Part shown: positions 9,369 through 17,836 of the stretch, one piece after another
Numbering within the stretch: position 1 is the stretch's first letter
Layout of the letters: every line of letters starts with the position of its first letter
From: JAJPJE01 sp963848375
GTDB taxonomy: Bacteria > Acidobacteriota > Terriglobia > Terriglobales > Acidobacteriaceae
Direction: 5' to 3'
Assembly: GCA_963848375.1 (NCBI GenBank)
Contig: CAWKDK010000018.1
Span: forward strand, 1 to 64,000
DNA length: 64,000 bases
The notes under the pieces: generated by a model
The model's input: the letters and a program-made list of their open reading frames with translations, nothing else
The model's database searches: none
Told to the model about the DNA's origin: nothing
Program-made: the position numbers and the translations under genes

Positions 9369-9405
9369 GAGCAGGGTTGTTTGTAAGCGTCGCGGAACGC
9401 ACCGT

Positions 9406-9488
9406 ACCTGCCATTCACCTGCCATTGTCACTGCTTTACATGTACTAATATCGCTTAAAACGCCGTCCGCTGTTCTCTATGTTGTTGT
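9406..9488. repeat. Direct repeat, right copy
   Basis: Imperfect second copy of the repeat at 9000-9082 (ACCTGCCATTCACCTGCCAT, CTTTACATGTACTAATATCG, CCGTCCG, TATGTTGTTG). It ends about 30 bases before the tRNA fragment. Confidence 0.7.
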
Positions 9489-9516
9489 AGTTACGTTGTC
9501 ATGCGGACAGTAGGTT

Positions 9517-9544
9517 GAAGGTTCGATTCCTTCCGCGCTCACCA
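9517..9544 (+). other. tRNA 3'-end fragment (candidate attachment-site scar)
   Basis: GAAGG-TTCGATT-CCTTC is a perfect T-arm (five base pairs, 7-nt TTCGATT loop). It is followed by a 7-nt acceptor strand CGCGCTC, discriminator A and an encoded CCA. No matching GAGCGCG 5' acceptor strand, D-arm or normal anticodon arm exists in the preceding 80 bases, so this is only the 3' end. tRNA 3' ends are classic integrase target sites, and a lone 3' end marks one edge of an integrated element. The interval 9545-9838 to the next gene shows no convincing gene. Confidence 0.65.
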
Positions 9545-9838
9545 TCATCAATACTTTCGACAGCCTCCCATGCCCTTTAACGCAAGGTCAACGATCTTCG
9601 CGTGCGCTTCTGCCATTCCTGACGTGGACGCAGCACAACACCGCATTGGGGCACGGCCCAAACACACATGCACTCGGTTTGCTCCTGGGGCAATATCCTT
9701 CACGGTGAGTTTGTCGGTGGCGCGAAGGCGTGCAATTGCGGGCTGAGTTTCTCGACTTCCCCATGGCTTGGGCTGAGACAGATTTTGAACCTGCTGAATC
9801 TCTTAGTCTGGTATAGCATCCACTGCACGAGGTTTCTG

Positions 9839-10345
9839 ATGACGACGAACGCAACCTCCGTGCCAAGTGACTCAACTACAGTAGCCCACGAGGCTCAAGC
9901 AGCAAACGGTCTGGCAATCGTGCGAGTGACGATTGGCGCGATGTTCGTGTGGGTTTTTTTCGAGAACATGGGGAAAGGCCTCTACACACCTGCCGGCTAT
10001 GCAGGATTGATCAAATACTACATCGAGCACAGTCACTCGCCGGCTGCGTGGAAAGCGGTGATGGCTCTGGCGGCAAGTCATGCCGCGATGGCGGCTCCTC
10101 TTCAGGCGATGACCGAGATCTCGCTCGGCATCCTGCTCATCATCGGTCTGCTTACCCGACCCGCTGCTTTTGTCGCGTTCCTGTATCTCGGCAGCCTTTG
10201 GGTCTCGGAGTGGGGCACCTCATGGATTTGGGAACTGCTGGTTCCGGTGCTCGCATCGCTCGGGCTCGCTCTCGGACGCGCAGGCCGGAGATGGGGCGTG
10301 GATGCGGTGCTGGCACGGCGTCGTCCATCGGCTCCGTGGTGGTGA
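9839..10345 (+). CDS. DoxX family membrane protein
   Basis: A 168-residue integral membrane protein with four predicted helices (VRVTIGAMFVWVFFENMGKG; an AMTEISLGILLIIGLLTRPA segment typical of DoxX). I take the ATG at 9839, because the 57 codons upstream in frame look non-coding. The family includes the small subunit of thiosulfate:quinone oxidoreductase and many uncharacterised members. It is first in a run of four same-strand genes, the other three involved in glycosyl transfer, with only 12 bases to the next gene. Its exact reaction cannot be told from sequence. Confidence 0.8.
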   Translation: MTTNATSVPSDSTTVAHEAQAANGLAIVRVTIGAMFVWVFFENMGKGLYTPAGYAGLIKYYIEHSHSPAAWKAVMALAASHAAMAAPLQAMTEISLGILLIIGLLTRPAAFVAFLYLGSLWVSEWGTSWIWELLVPVLASLGLALGRAGRRWGVDAVLARRRPSAPWW

Positions 10346-10357
10346 TGAGCGATCTGC

Positions 10358-11065
10358 GTGCGAGTGTCCGTCATCATCCCCACACATAATGAGGCGCAGG
10401 CGATTGAGCGCGTCTTAGCGGATATTCCATCCGATCTCGCGACCGAGGTCATCGTCGTCGACAGCAACTCGACTGACGGTACGCCTGAGATCGCCGCAAG
10501 AATGGGAGCCCGTGTCATTCAGGAACCGCGCCGTGGCTACGGGCGAGCATGCCTCACCGGTTTAGCCGCAGCAAATTCTCCTGACGTGGTTGTGTTCCTC
10601 GATGGCGACTATAGCGATCGGCCCTCTGAACTGCCGATTCTATTGGCGCCAATCATTGAAGGTCGTGCGGACATCACGCTCGGTTCCCGCCTGCAAGGGC
10701 AGCGTTCTGCTGGAGCATTGCCTTGGCATCAGGTGTTTGGGAATCGTCTCGCCGCCGGCCTGATCAGGCTTTTCTATGGACTCGACATCAGTGATCTCGG
10801 CCCGTTTCGCGCCGGTCGAGCTGATGTACTGCGCGCGCTCTCGTTGGAGGAGACCACCTATGGTTGGGCGGTTGAGATGATTCTCAAGGGCGCCCTGGCT
10901 GGATTTCGTGTGGTTGAAGTTCCGGTGAGCTACTATCCGCGCATCGGAAAATCGAAGATCAGCGGTACGGTGAAGGGAACCGTCGGTGCCGGTTGGTTCA
11001 TTCTCAGTTTGATAGTGCGCTATTATTTCCGGCGCCGAAGAGCCGGGACACCACGGCCGGCGTAG
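10358..11065 (+). CDS. Family 2 glycosyltransferase (polyprenyl-phosphate sugar transferase type)
   Basis: A 235-residue GT-A enzyme with a GTG start. It has SVIIPTHNEAQAIERVL at the N-terminus, VVDSNSTDGTPEIA for nucleotide binding, and VVFLDGDYSDRP with the metal-binding acidic motif. There are no C-terminal transmembrane helices, only a short hydrophobic stretch (GWFILSLIVRYYF). The closest general type is dolichyl/polyprenyl-phosphate mannosyl- or glucosyltransferase, which loads a lipid carrier at the cytoplasmic face. The GT-C-type membrane enzyme three genes on (11814) could use that product; this pairing is inference. Confidence 0.85.
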   Translation: MRVSVIIPTHNEAQAIERVLADIPSDLATEVIVVDSNSTDGTPEIAARMGARVIQEPRRGYGRACLTGLAAANSPDVVVFLDGDYSDRPSELPILLAPIIEGRADITLGSRLQGQRSAGALPWHQVFGNRLAAGLIRLFYGLDISDLGPFRAGRADVLRALSLEETTYGWAVEMILKGALAGFRVVEVPVSYYPRIGKSKISGTVKGTVGAGWFILSLIVRYYFRRRRAGTPRPA

Positions 11066-11109
11066 GTCGGCGTCAAAACTACTTTAGGAAATCCGCGAGG
11101 GAGACGGTA

Positions 11110-11817
11110 GTGCATTCGTCAGGTCGTGAGCGTGTGCTGGTAATCATGGCGAAAGCACCGAGACCGGGAGCCGTGAAGACGCGGCTCGCGCCTAGCATTT
11201 CGCCAATGGCTATCACCGCTTTCTATTGCTGTCTTCTGGACGACACGCTGGCGTTGGCGCGGTCATTAGGCGATGTGGAAGTTGCCATCATGTGCCCGGA
11301 CGCCGATGTCAACGAGTTGGCACAATTGGCGGGCAGTGAGGTGAGCGTAGTTGCCCAGAAAGGTGAGGGCCTGGCCGCAGGACTCACTTCGGTGTTTGCT
11401 CACTTTACGGAAGGCCACCCACAACGCACGATTGCCTTCAACAGCGACAGCCCGCACTTGCCGCGTTCCGTTCTCGAAGACGCATTCGATACGCTGGCTG
11501 CACATGACGTGGTGGTGGGGCCAACGCACGACGGTGGATACTATCTTGTTGGCGCAAAGGCTTCGCATCCTGCGCTGTTCGCAAACGACGGAATGGGCAC
11601 CAGCAGTGCGCTGGAGAGACTGTTGTCGAGCGCACGAAGTCTTAAGCTATCCGTAGGTTTCGCAGATCCTTTTTACGACATCGATGTGGCTGACGACCTA
11701 ACGCGCCTGGCAGCGGAGTTGCGTTTGGCTCCGACACGGGCTCCGCGTACGGCGAAGTGGCTTACAGAGTGGGAGCGTGCGGCGGCACAATTACGAAGCG
11801 GCACGGCTAAACCGTGA
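11110..11817 (+). CDS. DUF2064/TIGR04282-type glycosyltransferase
   Basis: 235 residues from the GTG at 11110 (GGAG just upstream). It has MAKAPRPGAVKTRLAP at the N-terminus, the signature of this nucleotidyl/glycosyl-transferase-like family, then FNSDSPHLP and GPTHDGGYYLVG. The family sits beside GT2 enzymes in many genomes and is annotated as an rSAM/selenodomain-associated or arsenosugar-related transferase, with no settled substrate here. Its stop overlaps the next start by four bases (GTGA), so the two are translationally coupled. Confidence 0.8.
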   Translation: MHSSGRERVLVIMAKAPRPGAVKTRLAPSISPMAITAFYCCLLDDTLALARSLGDVEVAIMCPDADVNELAQLAGSEVSVVAQKGEGLAAGLTSVFAHFTEGHPQRTIAFNSDSPHLPRSVLEDAFDTLAAHDVVVGPTHDGGYYLVGAKASHPALFANDGMGTSSALERLLSSARSLKLSVGFADPFYDIDVADDLTRLAAELRLAPTRAPRTAKWLTEWERAAAQLRSGTAKP

Positions 11818-13106
11818 AGGTCACCCGTGAGTGGAGAATGTACGTCTTCGGCACAGCGTTGCTTGTGGCGCTGACGATCTGCTCCCGCAACTTCGGCGAT
11901 CGGGGCGGACCGTACTTCATGGCCGCTTTGGCGCTTGCGGGAGTCGCGTATCTCTTGGCGATCCACGAGTTGTTCGCGACGCCGCTGTTTTCTCGGCGCG
12001 TAGTGGTAATTGGGTTAGTCCTGGCTGCGGTTTGGCACATTGCATTTCTTCGAGTGCCCCCGGGCACCGATGACGATATTCATCGATATGTTTGGGACGG
12101 CCGTCTGCAACGGCTTGGTTACAACCCATATCTCGTCGTTCCCAGCGACCCTGCCGTTCAGGGGCTGCATACCGCGGAAACCCGCAACTTGAACAATCCG
12201 GATCTGCCGAGCCCGTATCCGCCAGGTGCGCAGCTTTTCTTCCGTGCTGTGACCGCGATTCGCGAATCCACCTTCGCTCTGAAAGCAGCATTTGTGCTTT
12301 GCGAAGTGCTGATTGTGTTTCTGTTGCTCGACGTCTTGCGCAGTAGTGGGCAGCGAGTACACCTGGTTCTGGCGTTCGCCTGGAATCCGTTGTTGGCGAT
12401 TGAGGTGGCGGGAAGCGGTCACATTGATATTGTGGGAGCGCTATTGTTAGTGGTCTCCGCCGCAGCGGTAGCGAGGCGATGGCGGGCGACTGCGGCCGTC
12501 GCACTTGGACTCGCGATCGCGGTGAAATTTCTGCCGATCGTACTCTTGCCTCTCTACTGGAAGCGGGTTCGCATTCGCGATGCCGCGCTGGCTGCCGCGG
12601 TGGTCGGAATCCTCTACTTGCCATTTCTTAATCACGGTCGCATTCCAATCGGCTCGCTCGGTACGTATGTGCACAGTTTCCGCTTCAATGGTCCGGTATT
12701 TGCGATACTCGATCGCTTCGCACCGCCTCAGTTGTTGGCTGCGCTGGCAGTGCTCGTCGGATTAGTGACCGCGGTCTGGCTACGAAGGGCAGCGCCCGAG
12801 TTCTCGCCAGACGTCTTTGCGTGGCCGATGGCAGCAACGCTTCTATGCGCACCTGTCGTATTCCCCTGGTACCTGCTCTCCCTTTTGCCATTTCTGACAT
12901 CAGCCTCGACGGTGCCGATCATCATTTGGACGGTAAGCATTTATCCCACTTACATGATGTGGCACTGGCGCATGCTGGGCCGTCCGTGGGGGGCGCTTCC
13001 TGGTTGGGTAATGCTGCTGGAATACGGATGCGTAGCGATAGCTGTCGCAATGATCACACTGCGCAGGATGCCGCGATTGGTTGCATTGCAACGCTCAACC
13101 GACTAG
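11814..13106 (+). CDS. GT-C fold membrane glycosyltransferase (GT87-like)
   Basis: A 430-residue polytopic protein with about ten hydrophobic helices. After the second helix it has PPGTDDDIHRYVWDGRLQ, an acidic loop motif typical of GT-C mannosyltransferases, then YNPYLVVPSD and SPYPPGAQLFF. Such enzymes use a polyprenyl-phosphate sugar and act on the periplasmic side. It is coupled to the DUF2064 gene and follows the GT2 gene that could make the lipid donor. The acceptor is unknown. Confidence 0.8.
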   Translation: MKVTREWRMYVFGTALLVALTICSRNFGDRGGPYFMAALALAGVAYLLAIHELFATPLFSRRVVVIGLVLAAVWHIAFLRVPPGTDDDIHRYVWDGRLQRLGYNPYLVVPSDPAVQGLHTAETRNLNNPDLPSPYPPGAQLFFRAVTAIRESTFALKAAFVLCEVLIVFLLLDVLRSSGQRVHLVLAFAWNPLLAIEVAGSGHIDIVGALLLVVSAAAVARRWRATAAVALGLAIAVKFLPIVLLPLYWKRVRIRDAALAAAVVGILYLPFLNHGRIPIGSLGTYVHSFRFNGPVFAILDRFAPPQLLAALAVLVGLVTAVWLRRAAPEFSPDVFAWPMAATLLCAPVVFPWYLLSLLPFLTSASTVPIIIWTVSIYPTYMMWHWRMLGRPWGALPGWVMLLEYGCVAIAVAMITLRRMPRLVALQRSTD

Positions 13107-13147
13107 CCGATTGGAGTCTGGCTGCGCGCCAGTTTGAAACATTGAGG

Positions 13148-13537
13148 CTATGGAGTGGGGAGATCGAATGGCGCGCCTGCCGCGATCCAAGCTTCAGCTT
13201 CTTCTCGTGTCCAGAATGGCGCGATCGTGCACATATTCCCACACCACATTCCGGCCATCCTGATCAGCCCAAAAGCAACCTGCGTTGCGACGACGAACGC
13301 TGTCGGGCCGATATCATTCGTCTCGCCCAAACTGTGCAATAGCCAAACCAAGGCGCGTACCTCCCCAGCAGTAACGGAAGGAGTGGCGGCGCGTGCGTCT
13401 ATGATCTCCGGCCAACTGAGGCCGCAAGCTTTTCGTTCGGCGACCAGATGGGTGGAAATATCCTCATACGTTACGACCCCTTCCACCTCGGTTAACACGA
13501 GGCTTTTTTCACGATCAAACCTGAACGTAATACCCAT
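13148..13537 (-). CDS. SpoIIAA/STAS-like small protein
   Basis: 129 residues from the ATG at 13537 (AGG 8 bases upstream; GTG at 13546 is an alternative). It has MGITFRFDREKSLVLTEVEG, then VVTYEDISTHL and ARAATPSVTAGEVRAL, and ends with TREEAEAWI. The pattern of an N-terminal beta hairpin and a final helix after an FWTREEAEAWI strand is that of stand-alone SpoIIAA-like proteins common in Acidobacteriota. No phosphorylatable Ser was assigned. It is convergent with the GT-C gene and monocistronic. A distant relative lies at 26139-26495. Confidence 0.6.
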   Translation of the reverse strand: MGITFRFDREKSLVLTEVEGVVTYEDISTHLVAERKACGLSWPEIIDARAATPSVTAGEVRALVWLLHSLGETNDIGPTAFVVATQVAFGLIRMAGMWCGNMCTIAPFWTREEAEAWIAAGAPFDLPTP

Positions 13538-13738
13538 TGCGAACACCTGGAGCGACGTCTCGAGGGCATTCAGATGCAGACGCGAATTCTGGGGATGAAC
13601 AGGATGCGATGGTGGTCAAAACGAATTCGCATCAGCAGCTTTTACCAGCGTGAGATATTGCGCGGCGAACCCACTACGCGCTGCCAACATCCATTGAATC
13701 CTGTAGGAATCCGGTGAATCGAAGACGAGAAGCTAGAT

Positions 13739-14458
13739 ATGCAGAAGACAGGCGTCGTTACCGGAGCTTCCCAGGGAATAGGCGCGGGAGTCGTGGAAGC
13801 GTTTTTGAAGCTTGGCTACAGCGTTGTTGCGAATTCGCGAAACATCACCGATGCAAGTCCATTCCCGACCTCCCCGAATCTGGTACTCGTCGACGGAGAT
13901 ATCGGTGACCCGAATACGGCCACGAAGATCGTGGAGACTGCCATATCCAAGTTTGGGCGTGTCGATGCGCTAGTGAACAACGCCGGCATTTATTTCTCAA
14001 AGCCCTTCACCGATTACACTCGCGATGATCTGCGCTCTCTCATTTCAGTCAATATCGAAGGGTTTGTTTTCGTTACCCAGCTGGCGATCAAGCAGATGTT
14101 GGCGCAGAAAAGCGGCGGAAGCATCATCAACATCTCGACAGCACAGGTGAACCATCCGATCGCCGGCGTGAACTCTGCGGTTCCGATGATTACGAAAGGC
14201 GGCCTTGAAGCGGTCACGCGTAGCCTGGCGATGGAATATGCGAAAGAGGGGATACGCGTGAACGCCGTCGCGCCGGGCGTTGTCGATACCCCGATGCACA
14301 AGGATGCGCCCAAAGACCTGCTCAAGATGCAGCAACCCATGGGACAAATCGCGCAAGTCAAAGACATTGTGGACGCGATCATTTATCTGACGGAAGCAGG
14401 TCAGGTGACCGGAGAAGTGCTGCACGTCGACGGCGGCGCGCATGTCGGCAAGTGGTGA
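13739..14458 (+). CDS. Short-chain dehydrogenase/reductase family protein (catalytic Tyr replaced)
   Basis: A 239-residue Rossmann protein with VTGASQGIGAG for NAD(P) binding, LVNNAG, the Ser strand (INISTAQVNH) and the APGVVDTPM loop. The canonical YxxxK is not present: the Lys is in VPMITKGGLEAVTRSL and the residue four before it is Pro, not Tyr. A subgroup of SDR proteins shares this TKGGL arrangement. It may use another residue or serve a non-oxidoreductase role. It is followed 72 bases on by a DJ-1-type gene and then RidA, a set suggesting handling of reactive carbonyls or imines (inference). Confidence 0.85.
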   Translation: MQKTGVVTGASQGIGAGVVEAFLKLGYSVVANSRNITDASPFPTSPNLVLVDGDIGDPNTATKIVETAISKFGRVDALVNNAGIYFSKPFTDYTRDDLRSLISVNIEGFVFVTQLAIKQMLAQKSGGSIINISTAQVNHPIAGVNSAVPMITKGGLEAVTRSLAMEYAKEGIRVNAVAPGVVDTPMHKDAPKDLLKMQQPMGQIAQVKDIVDAIIYLTEAGQVTGEVLHVDGGAHVGKW

Positions 14459-14529
14459 TCCCGCGGAATGCTTGATGGGTTCAAACAACTAACTCCCGGA
14501 CAAACTCAGCGAACAACAAAGGAGACGAA

Positions 14530-15225
14530 ATGAAAATCCTGATGGTGCTCACGTCGCATGATCAACTCGGCAACACGGGTCTGAAAACCGGTTTTTGGCT
14601 GGAAGAGGGTGCGGCTCCCTATTTCGTTTTCAGAGACGCCGGTGTTGAACTCACGCTGGCGTCGCCGAAAGGGGGCCAGCCGCCGATCGATCCGAAAAGC
14701 GATCTACCCGAAAATCAAACGCCGGCCCAGGTGCGATTCAAAAAGGATGAGACCGCGCAAAAGGCGTTCGCTAACACCCGCCGGTTGGCAGATGTAAAAG
14801 CGGAAGATTTCGACACGGTCTTCTATCCGGGCGGGCACGGCCCCATGTGGGATCTCGCCGAAGACCCCGTTTCTATCACCCTGCTTGAGTCTTTTTACAA
14901 CTCCGGTAAGCCGATAGCGTTGGTCTGCCATTCTCCCGGTGTGCTCCGTCATGTCAAATACCAGGGCGAGCCTCTGGTAAAGGGGAAGCATGTAAGTGGC
15001 TTTACGAATGGCGAGGAAGAAGAGATGAAGCTCACCAAGGTTGTGCCGTTTCTTGTCGAGGATGAGCTGATGCGCCTTGGGGCCATTTTTGAAAAAGTGC
15101 GCGACTGGCAGCCTTTTTCCATTGTGGATGGCCGCCTGATTACTGGACAGAATCCCGCGTCATCGACAATCACGGCACAAAATCTGCTGAAGGTCCTCGC
15201 TCGGGGGACAGAAGCGGCGGCTTAG
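14530..15225 (+). CDS. DJ-1/PfpI family protein (class I glutamine amidotransferase-like)
   Basis: A 231-residue protein of the Hsp31/glyoxalase III-like branch. It has MKILMVLTSHDQLGNTG, then EGAAPYFVFRDAGVELTLAS, FYPGGHGPMWDL, and the nucleophile elbow ALVCHSPGVL with Cys133 followed by His134. These proteins deglycate or hydrate methylglyoxal, or act as chaperones. The SD GGAGACG lies just before the ATG. It is downstream of the SDR gene and upstream of RidA on the same strand, probably one transcript. Confidence 0.85.
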   Translation: MKILMVLTSHDQLGNTGLKTGFWLEEGAAPYFVFRDAGVELTLASPKGGQPPIDPKSDLPENQTPAQVRFKKDETAQKAFANTRRLADVKAEDFDTVFYPGGHGPMWDLAEDPVSITLLESFYNSGKPIALVCHSPGVLRHVKYQGEPLVKGKHVSGFTNGEEEEMKLTKVVPFLVEDELMRLGAIFEKVRDWQPFSIVDGRLITGQNPASSTITAQNLLKVLARGTEAAA

Positions 15226-15331
15226 TCGTCTTTCTCATCGCGAGCGCGTTGGCTCACCTCATTTGACATCGGCCAGGGTAACTGCCGTGGCCGTGCGTAT
15301 TGATTTGATCGCTCCATCGGGAGAAACAGAA

Positions 15332-15838
15332 ATGAACGGCAAATCCCAAGTAGCGGCCACCGGGGACGCTCAAATAGCCAGCGCCGAGCAGCGGTTGAAA
15401 GAACTGGACATCAAGCTTCCCGCGCCACCGGAACCGTTTGGCACGTATGCGGAAGCCGTGCAAACGGGGAATCTGCTCTTTCTGACTGGAATGCTTCCGA
15501 CGGAAGGACGCAGCGCGAAGTTTGTTGGGCGTCTGGGGGAAGAGCTTGATGTGCAGGCGTCGCGCGAGGCCGCCGAACTCGCAGCTCTTAACATTCTGGC
15601 CGCGGCACGCCAGTATCTCGGCTCGCTAGACAGAATAACGCGCGTTGTCCGGCTCGGCGTGTCGATCGCTACCGTCGGAGATGTTCGTGACCAGCCGAAG
15701 GTCGCCGATGGCGCGTCCGAACTGCTGCAAAGCGTCTTCGGGAGAGAGAGAAATCCTTGCCGATTGGTCTATGGTGTTGCCAGCCTTCCGCTCGGCACAC
15801 CAGTCGAACTTGAAGTCATCTTCGAGGTAATGGTATAG
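15332..15838 (+). CDS. RidA/YjgF family protein
   Basis: 168 residues from the ATG at 15332 (GGGAGA upstream). The chorismate-mutase-like barrel is seen in LLFLTGMLPTEGRSAKFVG and VVRLGVSIATVGDVRDQP, with the late Arg in GRERNPCRLVYGVASLPLG and Glu in VELEVIFEV. This is the longer RidA subtype with an N-terminal ARRLKELGIxLP-like leader (EQRLKELDIKLPAPP). The family hydrolyses reactive enamine/imine intermediates. The short in-frame extension to 15263 lacks coding character. Confidence 0.85.
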   Translation: MNGKSQVAATGDAQIASAEQRLKELDIKLPAPPEPFGTYAEAVQTGNLLFLTGMLPTEGRSAKFVGRLGEELDVQASREAAELAALNILAAARQYLGSLDRITRVVRLGVSIATVGDVRDQPKVADGASELLQSVFGRERNPCRLVYGVASLPLGTPVELEVIFEVMV

Positions 15839-16003
15839 GCGCGTCTTTCCAGTCGCCCCCTGAGAGAACCTTGCTTTGCGGAGATGAGTCATGCAGATTT
15901 TCAGGACAGCTGGTTGGAACTAGCCGCGTCAAACAGGATTTATGTATCCGGGAGCGTTTGTGGCTCATCCAAAACCACGTTTCGTTAGCTGAGGAGGACC
16001 ATC

Positions 16004-16735
16004 ATGATGAAGTTGGGCCGTTCAACGACAATCGGGTGCCTGTTTATTTGGGTCCTGGTCCTTGCTGCAACTTCCGGGGCGCAGGCGCGTCCAGCCATCG
16101 CCGAACAGATTGCCAAGACGTATGGCCTCGATTCGTGGGACCAGATCGAAGCGATCCGTTATACGTGGAACGCACAGTTCCCCGGAGTCAACGTTTCTCG
16201 AACATGGACCTGGGAACCCAAAACTGGCCGGGTCACCTTCGAGGGAAAAGACAAAGACGGTAAGCCGGTGAAGGTGAGCTATCTCCAGTCCGAGCTCAAC
16301 AGTGCACCTGCCAGCGTGAAGGAAATTGAGCCGAATTTCATCAACGACCAGTATTGGCTCGTTTTCCCTTTGCATGTTTACTGGGATAGCAGCGCCGATG
16401 TGAAAGACATGGGTACGCAAAAACTGCCGATCGGGCAGGGAACTGCGAAACAGGTGGTAGTGAAATATCCGGCGGAGGCCGGCGGTTTCACGCCGGGAGA
16501 TACGTGGGAACTTTTCCTCGGGCCGAATGGCCGTGTCGAGCAGTTCGTCTATCGTCGCGGTGGTGCCCAGAAACCGAGCGTCGTGATCGCAAGCTGGACG
16601 GGCTACAAGAAGGCTGGTCCCCTGTTGATCTCAACGGAGCACCGCGGCACAGCCGACGGCAACCCGCTGCACCTTTTCATTTCGAACATTGCGGTTAAGT
16701 TGACGGGCTCCGATAAGTGGATAGCCGCGCAATAA
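16004..16735 (+). CDS. Secreted hypothetical protein
   Basis: A 243-residue protein preceded by a very strong SD (GAGGAGG). Its signal peptide has a hydrophobic core at about residues 9-25 and a likely Ala-x-Ala cut near residue 28. The mature part starts IAEQIAKTYGLDSWDQIEAI and is beta-rich (RTWTWEPKTGRVTFEG; QYWLVFPLHVYWDSS). It resembles uncharacterised periplasmic proteins with a lipoprotein-carrier-like beta sheet. No catalytic motif is apparent. It is convergent with the radical SAM gene. Confidence 0.75.
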   Translation: MMKLGRSTTIGCLFIWVLVLAATSGAQARPAIAEQIAKTYGLDSWDQIEAIRYTWNAQFPGVNVSRTWTWEPKTGRVTFEGKDKDGKPVKVSYLQSELNSAPASVKEIEPNFINDQYWLVFPLHVYWDSSADVKDMGTQKLPIGQGTAKQVVVKYPAEAGGFTPGDTWELFLGPNGRVEQFVYRRGGAQKPSVVIASWTGYKKAGPLLISTEHRGTADGNPLHLFISNIAVKLTGSDKWIAAQ

Positions 16736-16777
16736 GAAATGGCGGGCTCTGCCGGAACGTCCGTAGAGTTTAACGAA

Positions 16778-17836
16778 TCAGTCCCGGGCAATCACGACGG
16801 TGGTGCAGGAGCTGCCGACTTTGGGCAGATCGCGATTTGCGGCCAGGCGGATCTCGATGCGGGGACGCTCGCCCCGAATGATCGGACAATAAAAATCGGG
16901 TTGCGATAGAGCCCCTTGCAGACGCCGTCGCCCGGCACATCCTCCGTGACATGCGTCTCGGAACTCGCAGGGCTGGCACGCCTCGGGAAGTGTACGAGCC
17001 TGTTCAAAGGGCGCAGAGTTCAGAATTTCCTGTCCTTGCGCGATCAGATCCGATAAAGGCTCACCTGATCCCGGCCAATAGACGCACGGCTGTGTAGTGG
17101 CTCGCGGCGTAACTCGCACCGTGCTGACGCCACATCCCCCTGGGAGAGGCGGAAGGCCCGCCATCGCACGCACCAACGGTTCGCCAATCGCGATCACGTC
17201 GGTTTCCGCAAAGAGGCGCCGGAATCCTTCCCAGTATTCTTCGTAGGACAATGCGTAAATGTCGGATCGCACGGCCTGGTAGACATTCACTCGCAAAGGA
17301 GCGTCAAATCGTTTCGCGACTCTCGCCACATCTGCCAGACGCAGGTAGTTCGACTTCATCATGACGGCGATGATCGTTACCGGAATATGCAGCCTTAGAC
17401 ATCGTTCCGCCTGTTGCTGGATCAGTTCCCAATTGCCCTGCCCGCGTTGTGCATCCTGTTCGGCCTGAGTGGCGTAATCGAGAGAGAACTCGATGTCGTG
17501 GAAAGCGTGTAACTCGTCCTCATTCAGCACGGCTACGCTGTGACCGTTGGAAGTGATGGTGAGCTTCACCGGTCTCGTTCGCAGGTAGGCCAGTATTGCC
17601 TTGAAGTCGGGATGCATGCCGTTCTCACCGGTGCCAAGATTAACTGACCTCACGGGCAAGCGTTCCATGACTGCCTTCACTTGATCCAGGGAAAGACGAT
17701 CCGTCCGAGCTGGATCGCGGTAGCAAAAGGAACAAGTGAGATTACATTCGTTGGTCAGACCTAGCCCGAGCGATATACCGGCATAAGGTGTCACGCCAGA
17801 TGGGGACGACGAAGACTGGGCCGTGATGTTGTTCAT
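16778..17836 (-). CDS. Radical SAM/SPASM domain protein
   Basis: A 352-residue protein. The radical SAM cluster motif is CNLTCSFC (Cys31, Cys35, Cys38), followed by a GTGENGMHPDF glycine motif for SAM binding. The C-terminal SPASM-like region has seven or more Cys residues (GGCGVSTVRV, TQPCVYWP, CQPCEFRDACHGGCAG), enough for auxiliary 4Fe-4S binding. Such enzymes modify peptides or proteins, but no obvious precursor peptide was found nearby. The start overlaps the stop of the methyltransferase gene by four bases (ATGA), so the two enzymes are made together. Confidence 0.85.
   Translation of the reverse strand: MNNITAQSSSSPSGVTPYAGISLGLGLTNECNLTCSFCYRDPARTDRLSLDQVKAVMERLPVRSVNLGTGENGMHPDFKAILAYLRTRPVKLTITSNGHSVAVLNEDELHAFHDIEFSLDYATQAEQDAQRGQGNWELIQQQAERCLRLHIPVTIIAVMMKSNYLRLADVARVAKRFDAPLRVNVYQAVRSDIYALSYEEYWEGFRRLFAETDVIAIGEPLVRAMAGLPPLPGGCGVSTVRVTPRATTQPCVYWPGSGEPLSDLIAQGQEILNSAPFEQARTLPEACQPCEFRDACHGGCAGRRRLQGALSQPDFYCPIIRGERPRIEIRLAANRDLPKVGSSCTTVVIARD

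Noticed and set aside
9469..9544. A complete tRNA gene
   Set aside because: No 5' acceptor strand GAGCGCG, D-arm or proper anticodon loop is present upstream of the T-arm.
16004..16735. Precursor peptide for the radical SAM enzyme
   Set aside because: It is convergent, long and beta-rich with no Cys-rich core or leader pattern, so it was left as an unrelated secreted protein.
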